Assembly: GCF_027853235.1 (NCBI RefSeq)
Contig: NZ_WKJG01000034.1
Location: 1-35,072, forward strand
DNA: 35,072 bases
Origin: Aliibacillus thermotolerans
GTDB lineage: Bacteria > Bacillota > Bacilli > Bacillales > Marinococcaceae
Reading direction: 5' to 3'
This document shows, piece by piece, positions 8,566-17,425 of the stretch. Made by a program: the position numbers and the translations under genes. The notes under the pieces were generated by a model that ran no database searches, was not told where the DNA came from, and saw only the letters and a list, made by a program, of their open reading frames with translations. Positions within the stretch are counted from its first letter, which is position 1, and every line of letters begins with the position of its first letter.

Positions 8566-9234
8566 ATGGTTCGGATATTATACATCGAGGATGAAAGAGA
8601 GATTGGCGGTTGGGTGAAGAAGGAATTAATAGAAAGAGGATATCAAGTCACATGGCTGCAGTCGGGAGAAGGTGTAGATCAGTATGTTTCCGAAGTGGAT
8701 CTTATCCTTTTAGATGTAATGTTACCAGGGTTAGACGGCTTTTCGATCGGCAAACGAATGAAAAATAAACATCCCAATGTCCCTATTTTAATGCTTTCTG
8801 CACGATCAGCAGTAGAAGATAAAGTGGAAGGTTTAAGTTTTGCGGATGATTATTTGACCAAACCATTTCATCCAGATGAGCTATCCGCTCGGATTGAAGT
8901 GTTATTAAGAAGGTTTCAAAAACATGAAGATGAATTAATCATTGGCCATTTGAAAGTATCTACAAAAGACATGAGAATCATCAATAAAAATACAGGAGAG
9001 GAAATTCAACTGACGGGAAAACAATATTATTTGTTTCAGTTTTTTATTCGCCATTTAAATCAAATTTTAACAAAAGAGCAACTGTATGAAGGGGTATGGG
9101 GTCAACCTTATGTGGAAGGGGATAAAACCTTAATGGTCCATATTCGTTATTTACGAGAAAAAATTGAAGAAAATCCAGCAAAGCCAACGATTATTGAAAC
9201 AATTCGCGGTATTGGGTATCGGGTGAAGGTATGA
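8566..9234 (+). CDS. OmpR-family response regulator
   Basis: 222 aa with a receiver domain and a C-terminal winged helix. Acidic pocket residues E8-D9, the phospho-acceptor D50 (in DLILLDVMLPG) and the conserved lysine in DYLTKPF are visible. The winged helix ends in the usual ETIRGIGYRVKV. ATG is preceded by GGGGGA. The next gene overlaps by four bases, so the kinase is translationally coupled. Likely target is the ABC transporter operon that follows, as in BceRS- and NisRK-type systems; this is inferred from position. Confidence 0.85.
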   Translation: MVRILYIEDEREIGGWVKKELIERGYQVTWLQSGEGVDQYVSEVDLILLDVMLPGLDGFSIGKRMKNKHPNVPILMLSARSAVEDKVEGLSFADDYLTKPFHPDELSARIEVLLRRFQKHEDELIIGHLKVSTKDMRIINKNTGEEIQLTGKQYYLFQFFIRHLNQILTKEQLYEGVWGQPYVEGDKTLMVHIRYLREKIEENPAKPTIIETIRGIGYRVKV

Positions 9235-10583
9235 AGAACTTTTTTAGGTCTTTACAAGCTAAATATATGTTGATTATTTTATTGGCGATTGGTCTCGTGC
9301 AAATATCGTTTGTAGGTATTGCAGCTATTTTAACAGGAGTAACAGGGAACTTAGAAGAAGAACGATGGCATCCAAATATAATTGAAGAAAAATGGCATGA
9401 AGAAGCGAACCAATTACCATCTATTTCAGCAGAGGAAATAAAGGAACATTTTGCAAAATGGAAACAAGCATTTCCGGAAGCGTCGATGTTTTGGGTAGAT
9501 GAAAATGGGTTTTTAGTAGAGAAAATGGATGTACGTGAGACGCTTCCTATTCAATGGACTGCCGCTTTTACTGCTAAATTTATAAAAGATCGTTATGGAG
9601 GAGATCCCTTTACCGTTATAGCGTTTCTGGGCGAAGAGGAAACGAATGGTTTTATCGTACTGGAAATACCTAGAGTAAATTTCCAATCTCCTATGCAAAC
9701 GTTTTATGATCGCTTTGGAGACGTGATACTATTTGGAACCTTGTTTGTCATATTATTGTTTATTACTATTTCCTATTTATTTTTCCGGAACATTCGTAAA
9801 CGGTTATTACATTTAGAACAATCAATGACAGCGCGAGACAAGGACGGTTTACCTATTCAAACCGCTGTAAAAAAGAAAGATGAAGTCGGTCAGTTAGAAA
9901 AAGCGTTTAACGACATGGTACTCGAACTAAAAGAAAGCAAAAAAAGAGAGCAAGAAGAAGAACAATTAAGAAGAGAACTTATTGCTAACTTGTCTCACGA
10001 TTTACGCACCCCTTTAACAAAGATAAGCGCACAGACGTATTCTCTTTTGAAGGAAAATTTATCGCCGGAAGGCAAACAAGCTGTCAAAACGTTACAATTA
10101 TCTATTCGTGATATTGATAGACTCATTGAAAACTTAATGTCATATACGTTATTAATGGCAAGTAAGTATCGACTTGAACGAAAAGAAGTGGATGTCGTTC
10201 GATATGTTCGCGAAAGTATCGCTTCTTGGTATCCAGTTTTCGAAAAAGAAGGTTTTAAAGTAGAAGTTGACTTGCAATTATTTGAAAATAATCACTGGTT
10301 GGTCGATCCAGCTTGGCTAGGACGCATTCTTGATAATGTATATCAAAATGTTTTACGTCACGCAAAGAGCGGAAAATTTATTCAAGTAAAAACAGAGTCG
10401 ACAGATCAATATGATGCCTTTGTCATTATGGATCAAGGCCCAGGAATGAAGAGAGAATCAAAGGAAAAAGGAGCAGGAATTGGTTTATCCATTGTGGATA
10501 TGATGGTAAAAGGAATGGAGTTAGATTGGGATATCACATCCAGTGAACATGGAACGACCATTCGAATTAAAAAATATAAGTAA
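9231..10583 (+). CDS. Sensor histidine kinase
   Basis: 450 aa membrane kinase. A helix at about 12-34, an extracytoplasmic segment of about 130 residues, a second helix at about 165-188 and a HAMP linker precede the H-box ANLSHDLRTPLTK with phosphorylated H256. The ATPase domain has an N-box (ILDNVYQNVLRHA) and G-boxes (DQGPGM and GAGIGLSI). The ATG overlaps the regulator stop as ATGA. The sizeable external domain suggests it senses a ligand directly rather than being an intramembrane-sensing BceS type. Signal unknown. Confidence 0.85.
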   Translation: MKNFFRSLQAKYMLIILLAIGLVQISFVGIAAILTGVTGNLEEERWHPNIIEEKWHEEANQLPSISAEEIKEHFAKWKQAFPEASMFWVDENGFLVEKMDVRETLPIQWTAAFTAKFIKDRYGGDPFTVIAFLGEEETNGFIVLEIPRVNFQSPMQTFYDRFGDVILFGTLFVILLFITISYLFFRNIRKRLLHLEQSMTARDKDGLPIQTAVKKKDEVGQLEKAFNDMVLELKESKKREQEEEQLRRELIANLSHDLRTPLTKISAQTYSLLKENLSPEGKQAVKTLQLSIRDIDRLIENLMSYTLLMASKYRLERKEVDVVRYVRESIASWYPVFEKEGFKVEVDLQLFENNHWLVDPAWLGRILDNVYQNVLRHAKSGKFIQVKTESTDQYDAFVIMDQGPGMKRESKEKGAGIGLSIVDMMVKGMELDWDITSSEHGTTIRIKKYK

Positions 10584-10628
10584 CGTGCATTTAAAAAGGA
10601 TTGTTCCTTTTAGAATGCACGTTTTTTT
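10584..10628 (+). terminator. Intrinsic terminator after the two-component genes
   Basis: CGTGCATT (10584-10591) pairs with AATGCACG (10614-10621), with an inner AAAAAGGA/TCCTTTT pairing, then seven T. It begins right after the kinase stop codon. Confidence 0.85.
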
Positions 10629-10636
10629 AAACGAAA

Positions 10637-10679
10637 TTTAAACTTCCTTCCTACCTCGATTTAACCTCCTATCTATAAG
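10637..10679 (+). promoter_or_regulatory. Candidate response-regulator boxes and promoter of the ABC transporter operon
   Basis: Two similar direct repeats, TTTAAACTTCCT (10637-10648) and TTTAACCTCCT (10660-10670), lie 23 bp apart. They are followed by TATAAG (10674-10679) as a -10. No good -35 is present, as expected for a promoter activated by an OmpR-type regulator. The link to the regulator at 8566 is inference. Confidence 0.4.
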
Positions 10680-10700
10680 ATGGTCTTTGAGGTGAAAGAG

Positions 10701-11606
10701 ATGGAATATGTAATAAAGACAGAAGGATTAACAAAGAAATTTGGTAAAGAAACAGCTGTTGACAGATTGGATATGAAAATTCGAAAAGGTGAAATTTATG
10801 GATTTTTAGGACCGAATGGAGCGGGTAAATCCACAACAATCCGTATGTTGTTAGGTTTGATGAAACCTGATTCAGGGATGGTACGAGTATTTAACAAAGA
10901 TTTAAAAAAAGAGCGGATTCATATTTTAAAAAGAGTAGGATCATTGGTTGAAAACCCTTCCTATTACCCTCATTTAACGGCTTATGAAAATTTAGAAGCG
11001 TTACGGAAAATTTTAAGGGTTTCAGAAGCTAGAATACATGAAGTGTTAGAAATTGTCCGCTTGTCAGATGTAGCACATAAAAAAGTGAAAGGATTTTCCC
11101 TTGGGATGAAACAACGCTTAGGAATTGCTGTATCCATGTTGCACCAACCGGAACTGTTAATTTTGGATGAGCCAACAAATGGACTAGACCCATCAGGGAT
11201 TATTGAAATTCGTAACCTCATTCAACGCCTTCCTGAAGAATATGGAATGACCATTTTAATTTCAAGCCATTTATTATCAGAAATTGATCAAATCGCAACG
11301 ACAGTCGGTGTTATTTCAAAAGGGAAAATGATTTTTCAGGATTCAATTCATGCGATGAGGAAACATTCCCGGCAAACAATTATTTTAAAAGTGAATGACG
11401 GGAAACGAGCGGAGCATATTTTGCAAGGAAAAGGGATCTATGCGAATTATCAAGACAGTATGCTTTTATTATCGAAGCTTTCAGATCAAAAAGTCGCTGA
11501 AATTGTTCGTATGCTCGTTCAAAATGGTCTTGCCATTTATCGAGTCGAGGAAAAACAAAGTTCTCTTGAAGATATTTTCCTTCAAATGACGAGGGAGGAG
11601 GCATGA
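10701..11606 (+). CDS. ABC transporter ATP-binding protein (BcrA/LanF type)
   Basis: 301 aa from the preferred start. Walker A GPNGAGKST, the signature SLGMKQRLGIA, and Walker B LLILDEPTNGLDPSG are all intact, and a C-terminal extension of about 80 residues is typical of drug and bacteriocin exporters. An ATG 21 nt upstream (10680) lacks a ribosome site, while GAGGTG lies 6 nt before 10701. The stop overlaps the start of the first permease. Powers removal of an antimicrobial peptide or similar compound; the substrate is not deducible. Confidence 0.85.
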   Translation: MEYVIKTEGLTKKFGKETAVDRLDMKIRKGEIYGFLGPNGAGKSTTIRMLLGLMKPDSGMVRVFNKDLKKERIHILKRVGSLVENPSYYPHLTAYENLEALRKILRVSEARIHEVLEIVRLSDVAHKKVKGFSLGMKQRLGIAVSMLHQPELLILDEPTNGLDPSGIIEIRNLIQRLPEEYGMTILISSHLLSEIDQIATTVGVISKGKMIFQDSIHAMRKHSRQTIILKVNDGKRAEHILQGKGIYANYQDSMLLLSKLSDQKVAEIVRMLVQNGLAIYRVEEKQSSLEDIFLQMTREEA

Positions 11607-12316
11607 TGTTACGTCAATTATTAGTTGCAGATTTTTTAAAAATAAAACGGAAAGGCTTTTGGTTACTAACTTTTTTAGGACCTTTAGGAGTTGTCGCTTT
11701 GCAAATGGTGAATTATGGCCTGAGAAAGGATTATTTACTCCAGCAAAGTGACAATGACTGGGAATATTACTTGTCAAATGTACATTCCTTCACACCCTTA
11801 GCGCTCATATTAGGGATTGCTATTTTTACTTCTATTATCGCAAATATAGAAAATGAGACAAACGCTTGGAAGCAACTAGTATCTCTTCCAGTTTCTAAAA
11901 TGAGTGTCTATTTATCAAAATTTACTGCCCTGGCAAGTCTTTTGTTAGTGTCATCCATCTTGTTAATGGTATTTACCTTACTTTTTGGGGTTTTTCTCGA
12001 TTTAGGGGAAGAAATTCCCTATGTGGAGTTGTTTCAATATAGTTTTTATCCGTACTTTGCTGCATTACCTATTCTTTCATTACAACTTTGGATCGCGATT
12101 GTAAGTAAAAATCAAGGCATTCCAATCACGACAGGTGTGCTAGGGGTAGTTTTCGCTTATTCCGCTTATTATTTACCGGATTGGATGATTTGGAAATGGC
12201 CCTCTTTAATGAATGCTTGGGGCGAGCCAGTTGTCAATGCCCTATTAGGAGTTGGATTGGGATGTGTTCTTTATCTTGTTGGAATGTTTGACTTTGTTAG
12301 AAGGGATGTGAAATAA
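11603..12316 (+). CDS. ABC-2 type permease, lantibiotic-immunity-like (first of pair)
   Basis: 237 aa with about six predicted membrane helices, the length and layout of LanE/LanG or BcrB permeases. The short ENETNAWKQLVSLPVSKM segment after helix 2 is typical of this family and recurs in the second permease as YEHQEGGWKQLLALPVTRG. The ATG overlaps the ATPase stop, with GGAGG just upstream. It forms the membrane channel with the following gene product. Confidence 0.8.
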   Translation: MMLRQLLVADFLKIKRKGFWLLTFLGPLGVVALQMVNYGLRKDYLLQQSDNDWEYYLSNVHSFTPLALILGIAIFTSIIANIENETNAWKQLVSLPVSKMSVYLSKFTALASLLLVSSILLMVFTLLFGVFLDLGEEIPYVELFQYSFYPYFAALPILSLQLWIAIVSKNQGIPITTGVLGVVFAYSAYYLPDWMIWKWPSLMNAWGEPVVNALLGVGLGCVLYLVGMFDFVRRDVK

Positions 12317-13045
12317 GTGAGATACATTCTCCAGTCCGAATGGTACAAACTACGGAAATCGAAAATAATATTTATTATTTTTACTAGCCCACTCGTTGGC
12401 TTATTTTTAGGATTAACTACTCAACTAGTGAATGAGATGGAAGGGAACGAGTGGTATTTATCCCTCTTTACAATGAATGTAACATACGCATTGCTTTTTT
12501 TGCCGTTGATTACAGGAGTTCTAGCTAGTATCATTTGCAGATATGAGCATCAAGAAGGTGGCTGGAAACAATTATTGGCGTTACCGGTAACAAGAGGAAA
12601 GGTTTTTGTAGCAAAATATGTATTGTTAATGTTTTTAGTATTGTTCATGCAGCTACTATATTTTGTTGCTATTTATTTGGTGGGATGGATTAATGGCTTT
12701 ACCGACCCTTTTCCAATGGACATTGTTTGGAAAAGTATTTTAGGCGGTTGGGTGGCTACGTTTCCGTTAGTAGCTTTGCAACTATGGATGTCCATTTTGT
12801 TTAAAAGTTTTGCAGCTCCGTTTACAGTGAACGTCATTTTCACATTACCTACCATCTTGGCTGTCAACTCTGAAAAATTTGGTCCTTATTATCCTTGGGC
12901 ACAACCATTTGCAATGATGAATGTTGGTGGAAATGTTGGTGATGTATTTTTTATCCCTTGGGAGCAATTATTAACAGTGGTGGGTGGCAGTTTTCTGCTG
13001 TTTTTTATCGGAGGATATATGTATTTTCAAAGAAAACCTGTTTAA
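12317..13045 (+). CDS. ABC-2 type permease, lantibiotic-immunity-like (second of pair)
   Basis: 242 aa, about six membrane helices, paralogous to the preceding permease (shared WKQLLALPVTRG-type motif and overall spacing). The GTG start follows the upstream stop codon without a gap, with AAGGGA as ribosome site, so translation is coupled. One ATPase and two different permeases match the LanFEG immunity layout. No lantibiotic precursor or modification gene is nearby, so the transporter probably defends against foreign peptides. Confidence 0.8.
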   Translation: MRYILQSEWYKLRKSKIIFIIFTSPLVGLFLGLTTQLVNEMEGNEWYLSLFTMNVTYALLFLPLITGVLASIICRYEHQEGGWKQLLALPVTRGKVFVAKYVLLMFLVLFMQLLYFVAIYLVGWINGFTDPFPMDIVWKSILGGWVATFPLVALQLWMSILFKSFAAPFTVNVIFTLPTILAVNSEKFGPYYPWAQPFAMMNVGGNVGDVFFIPWEQLLTVVGGSFLLFFIGGYMYFQRKPV

Positions 13046-13150
13046 TCATTTCATACGACTGTTTCGCGCGCAATTTATGAAATAAGAGGAGGCTGTCTAA
13101 TAAGTCTAGAAAAATAAATCGAGAGTTCCTTTCAACAATCATTTAGCGCT

Positions 13151-13366
13151 GAAACGGTGCCATGATCCGTTCATAGCTTGTTTCCACAAACTATTTTTGA
13201 ATGAAACGGTGTTATGAGCCATTCATGGCCTGTTTCCATTAGCTATTTTTATATGGAACGATGCATGACTATCCATGACTTACTTCCATCAACAATTCGG
13301 TGTTGGAAACATGCCATGATTCGGCCAAGAGGCGTTTCCAGAAGCAATTTTTAATGAAGCGGTAAC
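13151..13366. repeat. Four-plus degenerate 52-bp tandem repeats
   Basis: Units start at 13151, 13203, 13255 and 13305, with a partial fifth at 13356, giving a 50-52 bp period. Each opens with a GAAACGGTG-like block and, about 28 bp on, has GTTTCC or a variant, followed by an A/T-rich tail. Units 1 and 2 also contain ATGA...TCAT in the middle, so each can fold as a nested dyad. Units have diverged by roughly a quarter to a half of positions. Confidence 0.65.
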
Positions 13367-13373
13367 AAAAAAA

Positions 13374-13408
13374 TGTCCAAAAAGTCACCAATCATGACTT
13401 TTTGGACA
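13374..13408. repeat. Perfect 14-bp hairpin at the right end of the element
   Basis: TGTCCAAAAAGTCA (13374-13387) and TGACTTTTTGGACA (13395-13408) form a perfect stem with a 7-nt loop. The right arm contains the terminal repeat of the MITE-like element, so the element end is itself palindromic. It may also terminate transcription from the ABC permease genes. Confidence 0.65.
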
Positions 13409-13645
13409 GCTCCCTTTATTTTCTTTTATACTAATAAAACGGTCACATGAACGGCAAAATGCAGCGAATACAACCTAATATTTCTAATTCCATTGCTCAT
13501 ACGACTGTTTTTCAATTACTTATCGAAAGAATAGGTTCCATGAATCGATCATACGACATTTTTTTACCTGATTGAGACATGAATAAGTCTCATTTCACAA
13601 ACGTAGATGTAATATTATGAAAATGATACAAACATTTAGGACAAA

Positions 13646-13691
13646 GCGACGAGAATCCTCCTCATTTCAATGAGGAGATGAATCCGTCGCC
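13646..13691. repeat. Two-part hairpin
   Basis: GCGACG (13646-13651) pairs with CGTCGC (13685-13690), and inside it CTCCTCATT (13658-13666) pairs with AATGAGGAG (13669-13677). An asymmetric interior loop separates the stems. It lies in the gene-free junction before the broken transposase; there is no good T-tract. Confidence 0.5.
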
Positions 13692-13781
13692 TTCTTTGAG
13701 TTACCCCATATCATATGTAACTATGATAATAGTCAGCGCTGAAGAGTAAAAATTCTTCGTGATAATTTTCTACAAAGTATA

Positions 13782-13847
13782 CCCCAAAATATACGGAATA
13801 TGGGATAATATGGTTATGTTAAACAGCTAAATTAGTATATTTTGGGG
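13782..13847. repeat. 13-bp inverted repeat flanking the transposase promoter region
   Basis: CCCCAAAATATAC (13782-13794) and GTATATTTTGGGG (13835-13847) are perfect inverse copies 40 bp apart. The right arm supplies the GGGG ribosome site of the transposase at 13858. It may sequester translation, or mark the IS left end; no matching right end was found after 15114. Confidence 0.55.
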
Positions 13848-13857
13848 AGTTTTAAAT

Positions 13858-15114
13858 ATGGTGACAAGAAAAGAAAAAAGAGAATGTGAAAAAGATACAA
13901 ATTATTTTTTCGAGCTGGAAAAAGTCAGAAAACACTTCTTTAAGATCCAAGGCATCAAAGCTATGTTACCTATAATAGTGATATCCTACTTATGATGACC
14001 ATTTTAAAAAATGCCTTTGATTTAAAAAGTATGCGGAGTATGACAGATCAATTTAATAAAGACGAGTGTATCCATAATTTCCAAAAGATAGTGGGATGCA
14101 GTGAGCTGAAAGAGCTGCCACATTACGATACTATTAATGACTTTTTATCCAGACTGGAACCAACAGAACTGGAAAAAATCCGAACGTACATGATCAAACA
14201 ATTGCTTTGATCGGTACCGGATAAACGGGAAGTACTGGGGAATCATCATTGATGGGACAGGGCTTTTTAGTTTTCAACAAAAGCATTGCGACCATTGCTT
14301 AAGACGGGAATATACCGATAAAGCAACTGGTGAGAAAAAGACTGTATACATGCATCATGTACTTGAAGCCAAACTGGTAGTAGGTGACATGGTCCTAAGT
14401 ATAGCTTCCGAGTTTATTGAAAACGAATCGGAGGATGTATCTAAACAAGATTGTGAACTAAAAGCATTTTATCGGTTGGCCAAAAAAATAAAACAAGCAT
14501 TTAAGAGATTACCCATATGCATCCTAGGAGATAGTCTTTATGCCTGCGAAGGCGTATTTACCCAATGCGATAAGTACGGGTGGAAGTACATGATGCGATT
14601 TAAAGAAGGTAGAATCAAAAGCGTTGCCAAAGAATTTCAAGATATTAAGGCGATGGAAAATCTATCAGAAGACATATGCTGGGTGAACGATATTGCGTAT
14701 AATCAAAGAACATTGAACATACTTGAATATCACTTCGTTAAAAATCAGGAGAAAAAGACTTTTACATTTATCACAAATATCAAGGTAACAAATCGAAATG
14801 CACGTAAACTAATTCATGCGGGGCGAAGCCGTTGGAAGATTGAAAACCAGGGCTTTAATCGTCAAAAAAATATTCGGTATCACATTGAACATGCCAGTAG
14901 TCGCCATTATGTAGCGATGAAGAATCACTACCTTCTAACACAGATTGCGGATATTCTAATGCAGTTATTTGAAAATGGAAGCAAAGCTTTGAAGCATTTT
15001 AAGAAAACAGCAAAAGAAATATCCTCAATTCTGTTAGAAGCGATACGTACCCGCAAATTAACAGACGAGGATATTCAACAATTAGCTAACCCAATACAAA
15101 TTAGGTTTACCTAA
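13858..15114 (+). pseudogene. IS4-like DDE transposase broken by two frameshifts
   Basis: The gene starts at ATG 13858 after a GGGGAG ribosome site, but the first frame stops after about 45 codons. The sequence continues in a second frame (through MMTILKNAFD to IKQLL, ending at 14210) and then a third (from DRYRINGKYWG, 14209, to 15114). Shifts lie near 13965 and 14208. The DDE residues are present: D in IDGTGLFSF, D in ILGDSLYA and E in RWKIENQGFN. Joined, it would encode about 415 aa, an intact-length IS4-superfamily transposase; the exact IS family was not resolved. It is therefore a decayed insertion sequence, next to a truncated transporter gene. The 200 bp after it hold A/T-rich sequence with no recognised IS end. 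Confidence 0.8.
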
Positions 15115-15313
15115 TGGGTTCATTATAGCAAAGGTTGTGGTAAAAAGAAAAAGTTTCACTTAAAAGTACCCAGTTTTTTAAAAACAATTTTTAAAAATTG
15201 GCTTAGCTTTTTAGCAAAAATTGGGTGAAAATAATTTATTGAATATTCTTTAATTGACTCAACCTTTTTTATTGATTGGAAGAGATTTAATAAAATTTAC
15301 TCTTCACAGCTGA

Positions 15314-16924
15314 ATCGTAGCACTGATTGCAGTATTCCTTGTGATAGAAGCATTGCGACGAGTGATTGGATGGTTACTCGTTGGTATTGTGCTTGTATTT
15401 ATTAGTTATGCATACGTCGCTCCTTACATGGTGGGAATGCTACAAGGGAGTCCAACGAGTACAGAGAGATTATTCAACTATCTATACTTTGACTCCAGTG
15501 GGATCATCGGTTTAGTTGGTATTGCAGCCACACTTGGTTTCTCATTTGTTCTTTTTGGGCAAGTGTTGTTACAACTCGGTGGCGGCGATATTATGAACAA
15601 ATTGGCTATTTTCGCATTTGGAAGATTTAGGGGAGGAACCGCCAAAGCTTCGGTCGTCTCCTCTAGTCTTACCGGAACCATCACGGGAGGTCCAGTGACC
15701 AATGTGCTTTTGACCGGGAACATTACAATTCCGTTGATGAAAAAGAACGGATATACCGCGACACAAGCTGGGGCGATAGAATCCGTTGCTTCGACGGGTG
15801 GACAACTTGTTCCTCCTGTCATGGGAGTTGCGGCCTTTGTGATGGCAGAGTATTTGGGTATTCCGTATTCTGAGGTGGCATTGGCAGCTTTGATTCCAGC
15901 TTTGTTATATTACTACTCTTTGTTTGTTCAAGTCGACTTGTTATCGCTTCGAAACAATATTCGTGGAATGAAAAGGGACTTACTTCCAAAGTTAGGGGAA
16001 TTAAAAAATACGTGGTTGATTCTTCCGGCTTTCTGTATACTCATTTACTTAATGTTTATAAAAGGGTATACAGCCCAAGTATCTGGAGTATTGGCAGCAT
16101 TGGCAGCTTTCGTTTTTCTTATTTGGCAAGCAACGTACCGGAAAAAATTTTGGCATCATACGAAAGAAATTTTTATTGAAACAGGAAAAACTTTGATCAC
16201 CGTAAGTGTTGTTTTGGCAGCGGCAGGGATCGTTGTTGGTGTCACTGGCATTACTGGTTTAGGATTTAATTTATCGATGACGCTCGCTTCTGTCGGAGAT
16301 TACGGATTATTCTGGTTATTGGTACTATGTGCATTGGTTTCTCTTATATTGGGAATGGGGATGCCATCTGTTGCAGCCTATAGTATGGTTGCGTTGTTGG
16401 CTGCGCCTGCCTTAGTAGAACACGGCGTACCACCGATTGCCGCTCACTTATTTGTCTTTTATTACGCGATTTTATGTAATTTTACCCCACCCATTGCGAT
16501 GGCCTGTTTTGCGGCAAGTCCTATTGCCCAAGCATCTCCAAATAAAATAGGATTTACAGCATTGAAACTAGGTGTTTCTGGTTTCTTGGTACCGTTTGCT
16601 TTTATATATGAACCGAGATTATTGCTTACCTTTAATTATGAACACTCCATCGGAACCTTTATCTTTTTACTCGTGTCTATGCTCATTGCTTTTTACTTTT
16701 TGTCACTAGGATTCGTCGGCCAAATACTTCCTCACCAGAAATTGTCTGTACTTATTCGAGCGGTGTTTATCGTACTTTCTTTGGTGATATTTACGCCAAT
16801 TTCTGTGCTAGGTGGAGCGTGGGTAATAAACAGTGTTGCTGTCCTTATTGGAGCGATTCTTATCATTGGATATGTGCTTAAACATAAATCCGTGATCAAA
16901 GAAGACGCATCTGTTAGTGCGTAA
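15314..16924 (+). pseudogene. TRAP transporter fused permease (TAXI type), 5'-truncated
   Basis: The frame is open from 15314, just after a stop, and reads straight into family sequence (LIAVFLVIEALRRVIGWLLV), so homology begins before any sensible start. The first GTG (15341) has no ribosome site. About 530 residues remain of the roughly 620-650 expected; the N-terminal small-subunit-like helices are missing. The rest is intact: TGTITGGPVTNVLLTGN, the STGGQLVPPVMG motif and the GMGMPSVAAYSMVALLAAPAL motif. The matching TAXI solute-binding protein gene is also absent. The break lies directly downstream of the decayed transposase, so insertion with deletion is the likely cause. TRAP-TAXI systems import organic acids, but this copy is probably dead. 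Confidence 0.75.
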
Positions 16925-16988
16925 CGGGAGGAAAAAGTGTTTCCCTTTCTTTTCTCTTCTATAAATAACGTATTAGATGAAAATAACG

Positions 16989-17042
16989 ATGCGAAGAGAG
17001 GATATGATGTTTCGAATATGAGCATATATCCTCTTTTCGCAT
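16989..17042. repeat. Long hairpin after the TRAP permease remnant
   Basis: ATGCGAAGAGAGGATAT (16989-17005) pairs over 17 positions, one a G-U, with ATATCCTCTTTTCGCAT (17026-17042). No T-tract follows, but its place 65 nt after the stop suggests a transcription end or stability element. From 17043 to about 17340 no convincing gene was seen. Confidence 0.6.
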
Positions 17043-17359
17043 GTCTTCAACTTTCGCATGATCAGGCATTTTTGAACACGATGCTTAACAATATCGATAT
17101 AAATGTGATTCATTGAAATGCACCAAAAATGTTCCATAGGAGGTGGCGCGAGGAAAGCATAATGGACCCGTGTTATGACGTTCCCTTTTTCCCAATCCGA
17201 TAAGTTTCACTCGAATCATTGTCTGTACCGTTTCTAAATGTAATTTCTTCATCATGGCAAAGTGACGGATCACGTAGCGTTGAAGCTATCTCAAACAGAT
17301 CTGATTCTTTCGTTAATACACATAAGATATATAAATTTTTTGTTTTGATATGTTTAAGA

Positions 17360-17404
17360 TTGTATTACCACTCCAATATTTTGTATAATATGTGGTATAC
17401 ACCA
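17360..17404 (+). promoter_or_regulatory. Promoter and operator of the gntR-type gene
   Basis: TATAAT (17384-17389) is a perfect -10, with a weak TTGTAT (17360-17365) 18 bp upstream. Immediately downstream, over the predicted start point, is TGGTATACACCA (17393-17404), a 12-bp palindrome with one mismatched pair. The same GTATAC core recurs at the other promoters of this cluster, so autoregulation is likely. Confidence 0.6.
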
Positions 17405-17425
17405 TACTATGAGGGGGTAAATAAG

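Larger units (their letters stand above)
13089..13412. mobile_element. MITE-like element with terminal inverted repeats
   Basis: The left end GAGGCTGTCTAATAAGTC (13089-13106) and the reverse complement of the right end, GAGCTGTCCAAAAAGTC (13396-13412), match at 15 of 18 positions with one gap. The style (GGCTGTC...AAGTC) recalls transposon ends such as those of IS1182-like elements, from memory. There is no coding capacity in the 324 bp, which instead hold a tandem repeat array. No clear target duplication was seen. Confidence 0.5.
13051..13560. repeat. Dispersed TCATACGACTGTTT motif
   Basis: The 14-mer TCATACGACTGTTT occurs at 13051-13064 and 13497-13510, and a shorter form TCATACGACATT at 13549-13560. 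The copies flank the repeat element at 13089-13412 and look like diverged pieces of the same repeat family. No gene is visible across 13046-13857. Confidence 0.5.

Noticed and set aside
13046-13700. CRISPR array in the repeat region
   Set aside because: The units are diverged, directly abutting at 50-52 bp, with no constant repeat plus unique spacer pattern and no cas genes.
13992-14210. Stand-alone 72-aa gene
   Set aside because: It is the middle frame of the frameshifted transposase (13858-15114), with no ribosome site of its own.
17085-17330. Minus-strand reading frames in the gap before the gntR-type gene
   Set aside because: Two overlapping frames look mildly protein-like, one running to a stop near 17161, but neither has a ribosome site or a recognisable domain. 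At best a decayed remnant.
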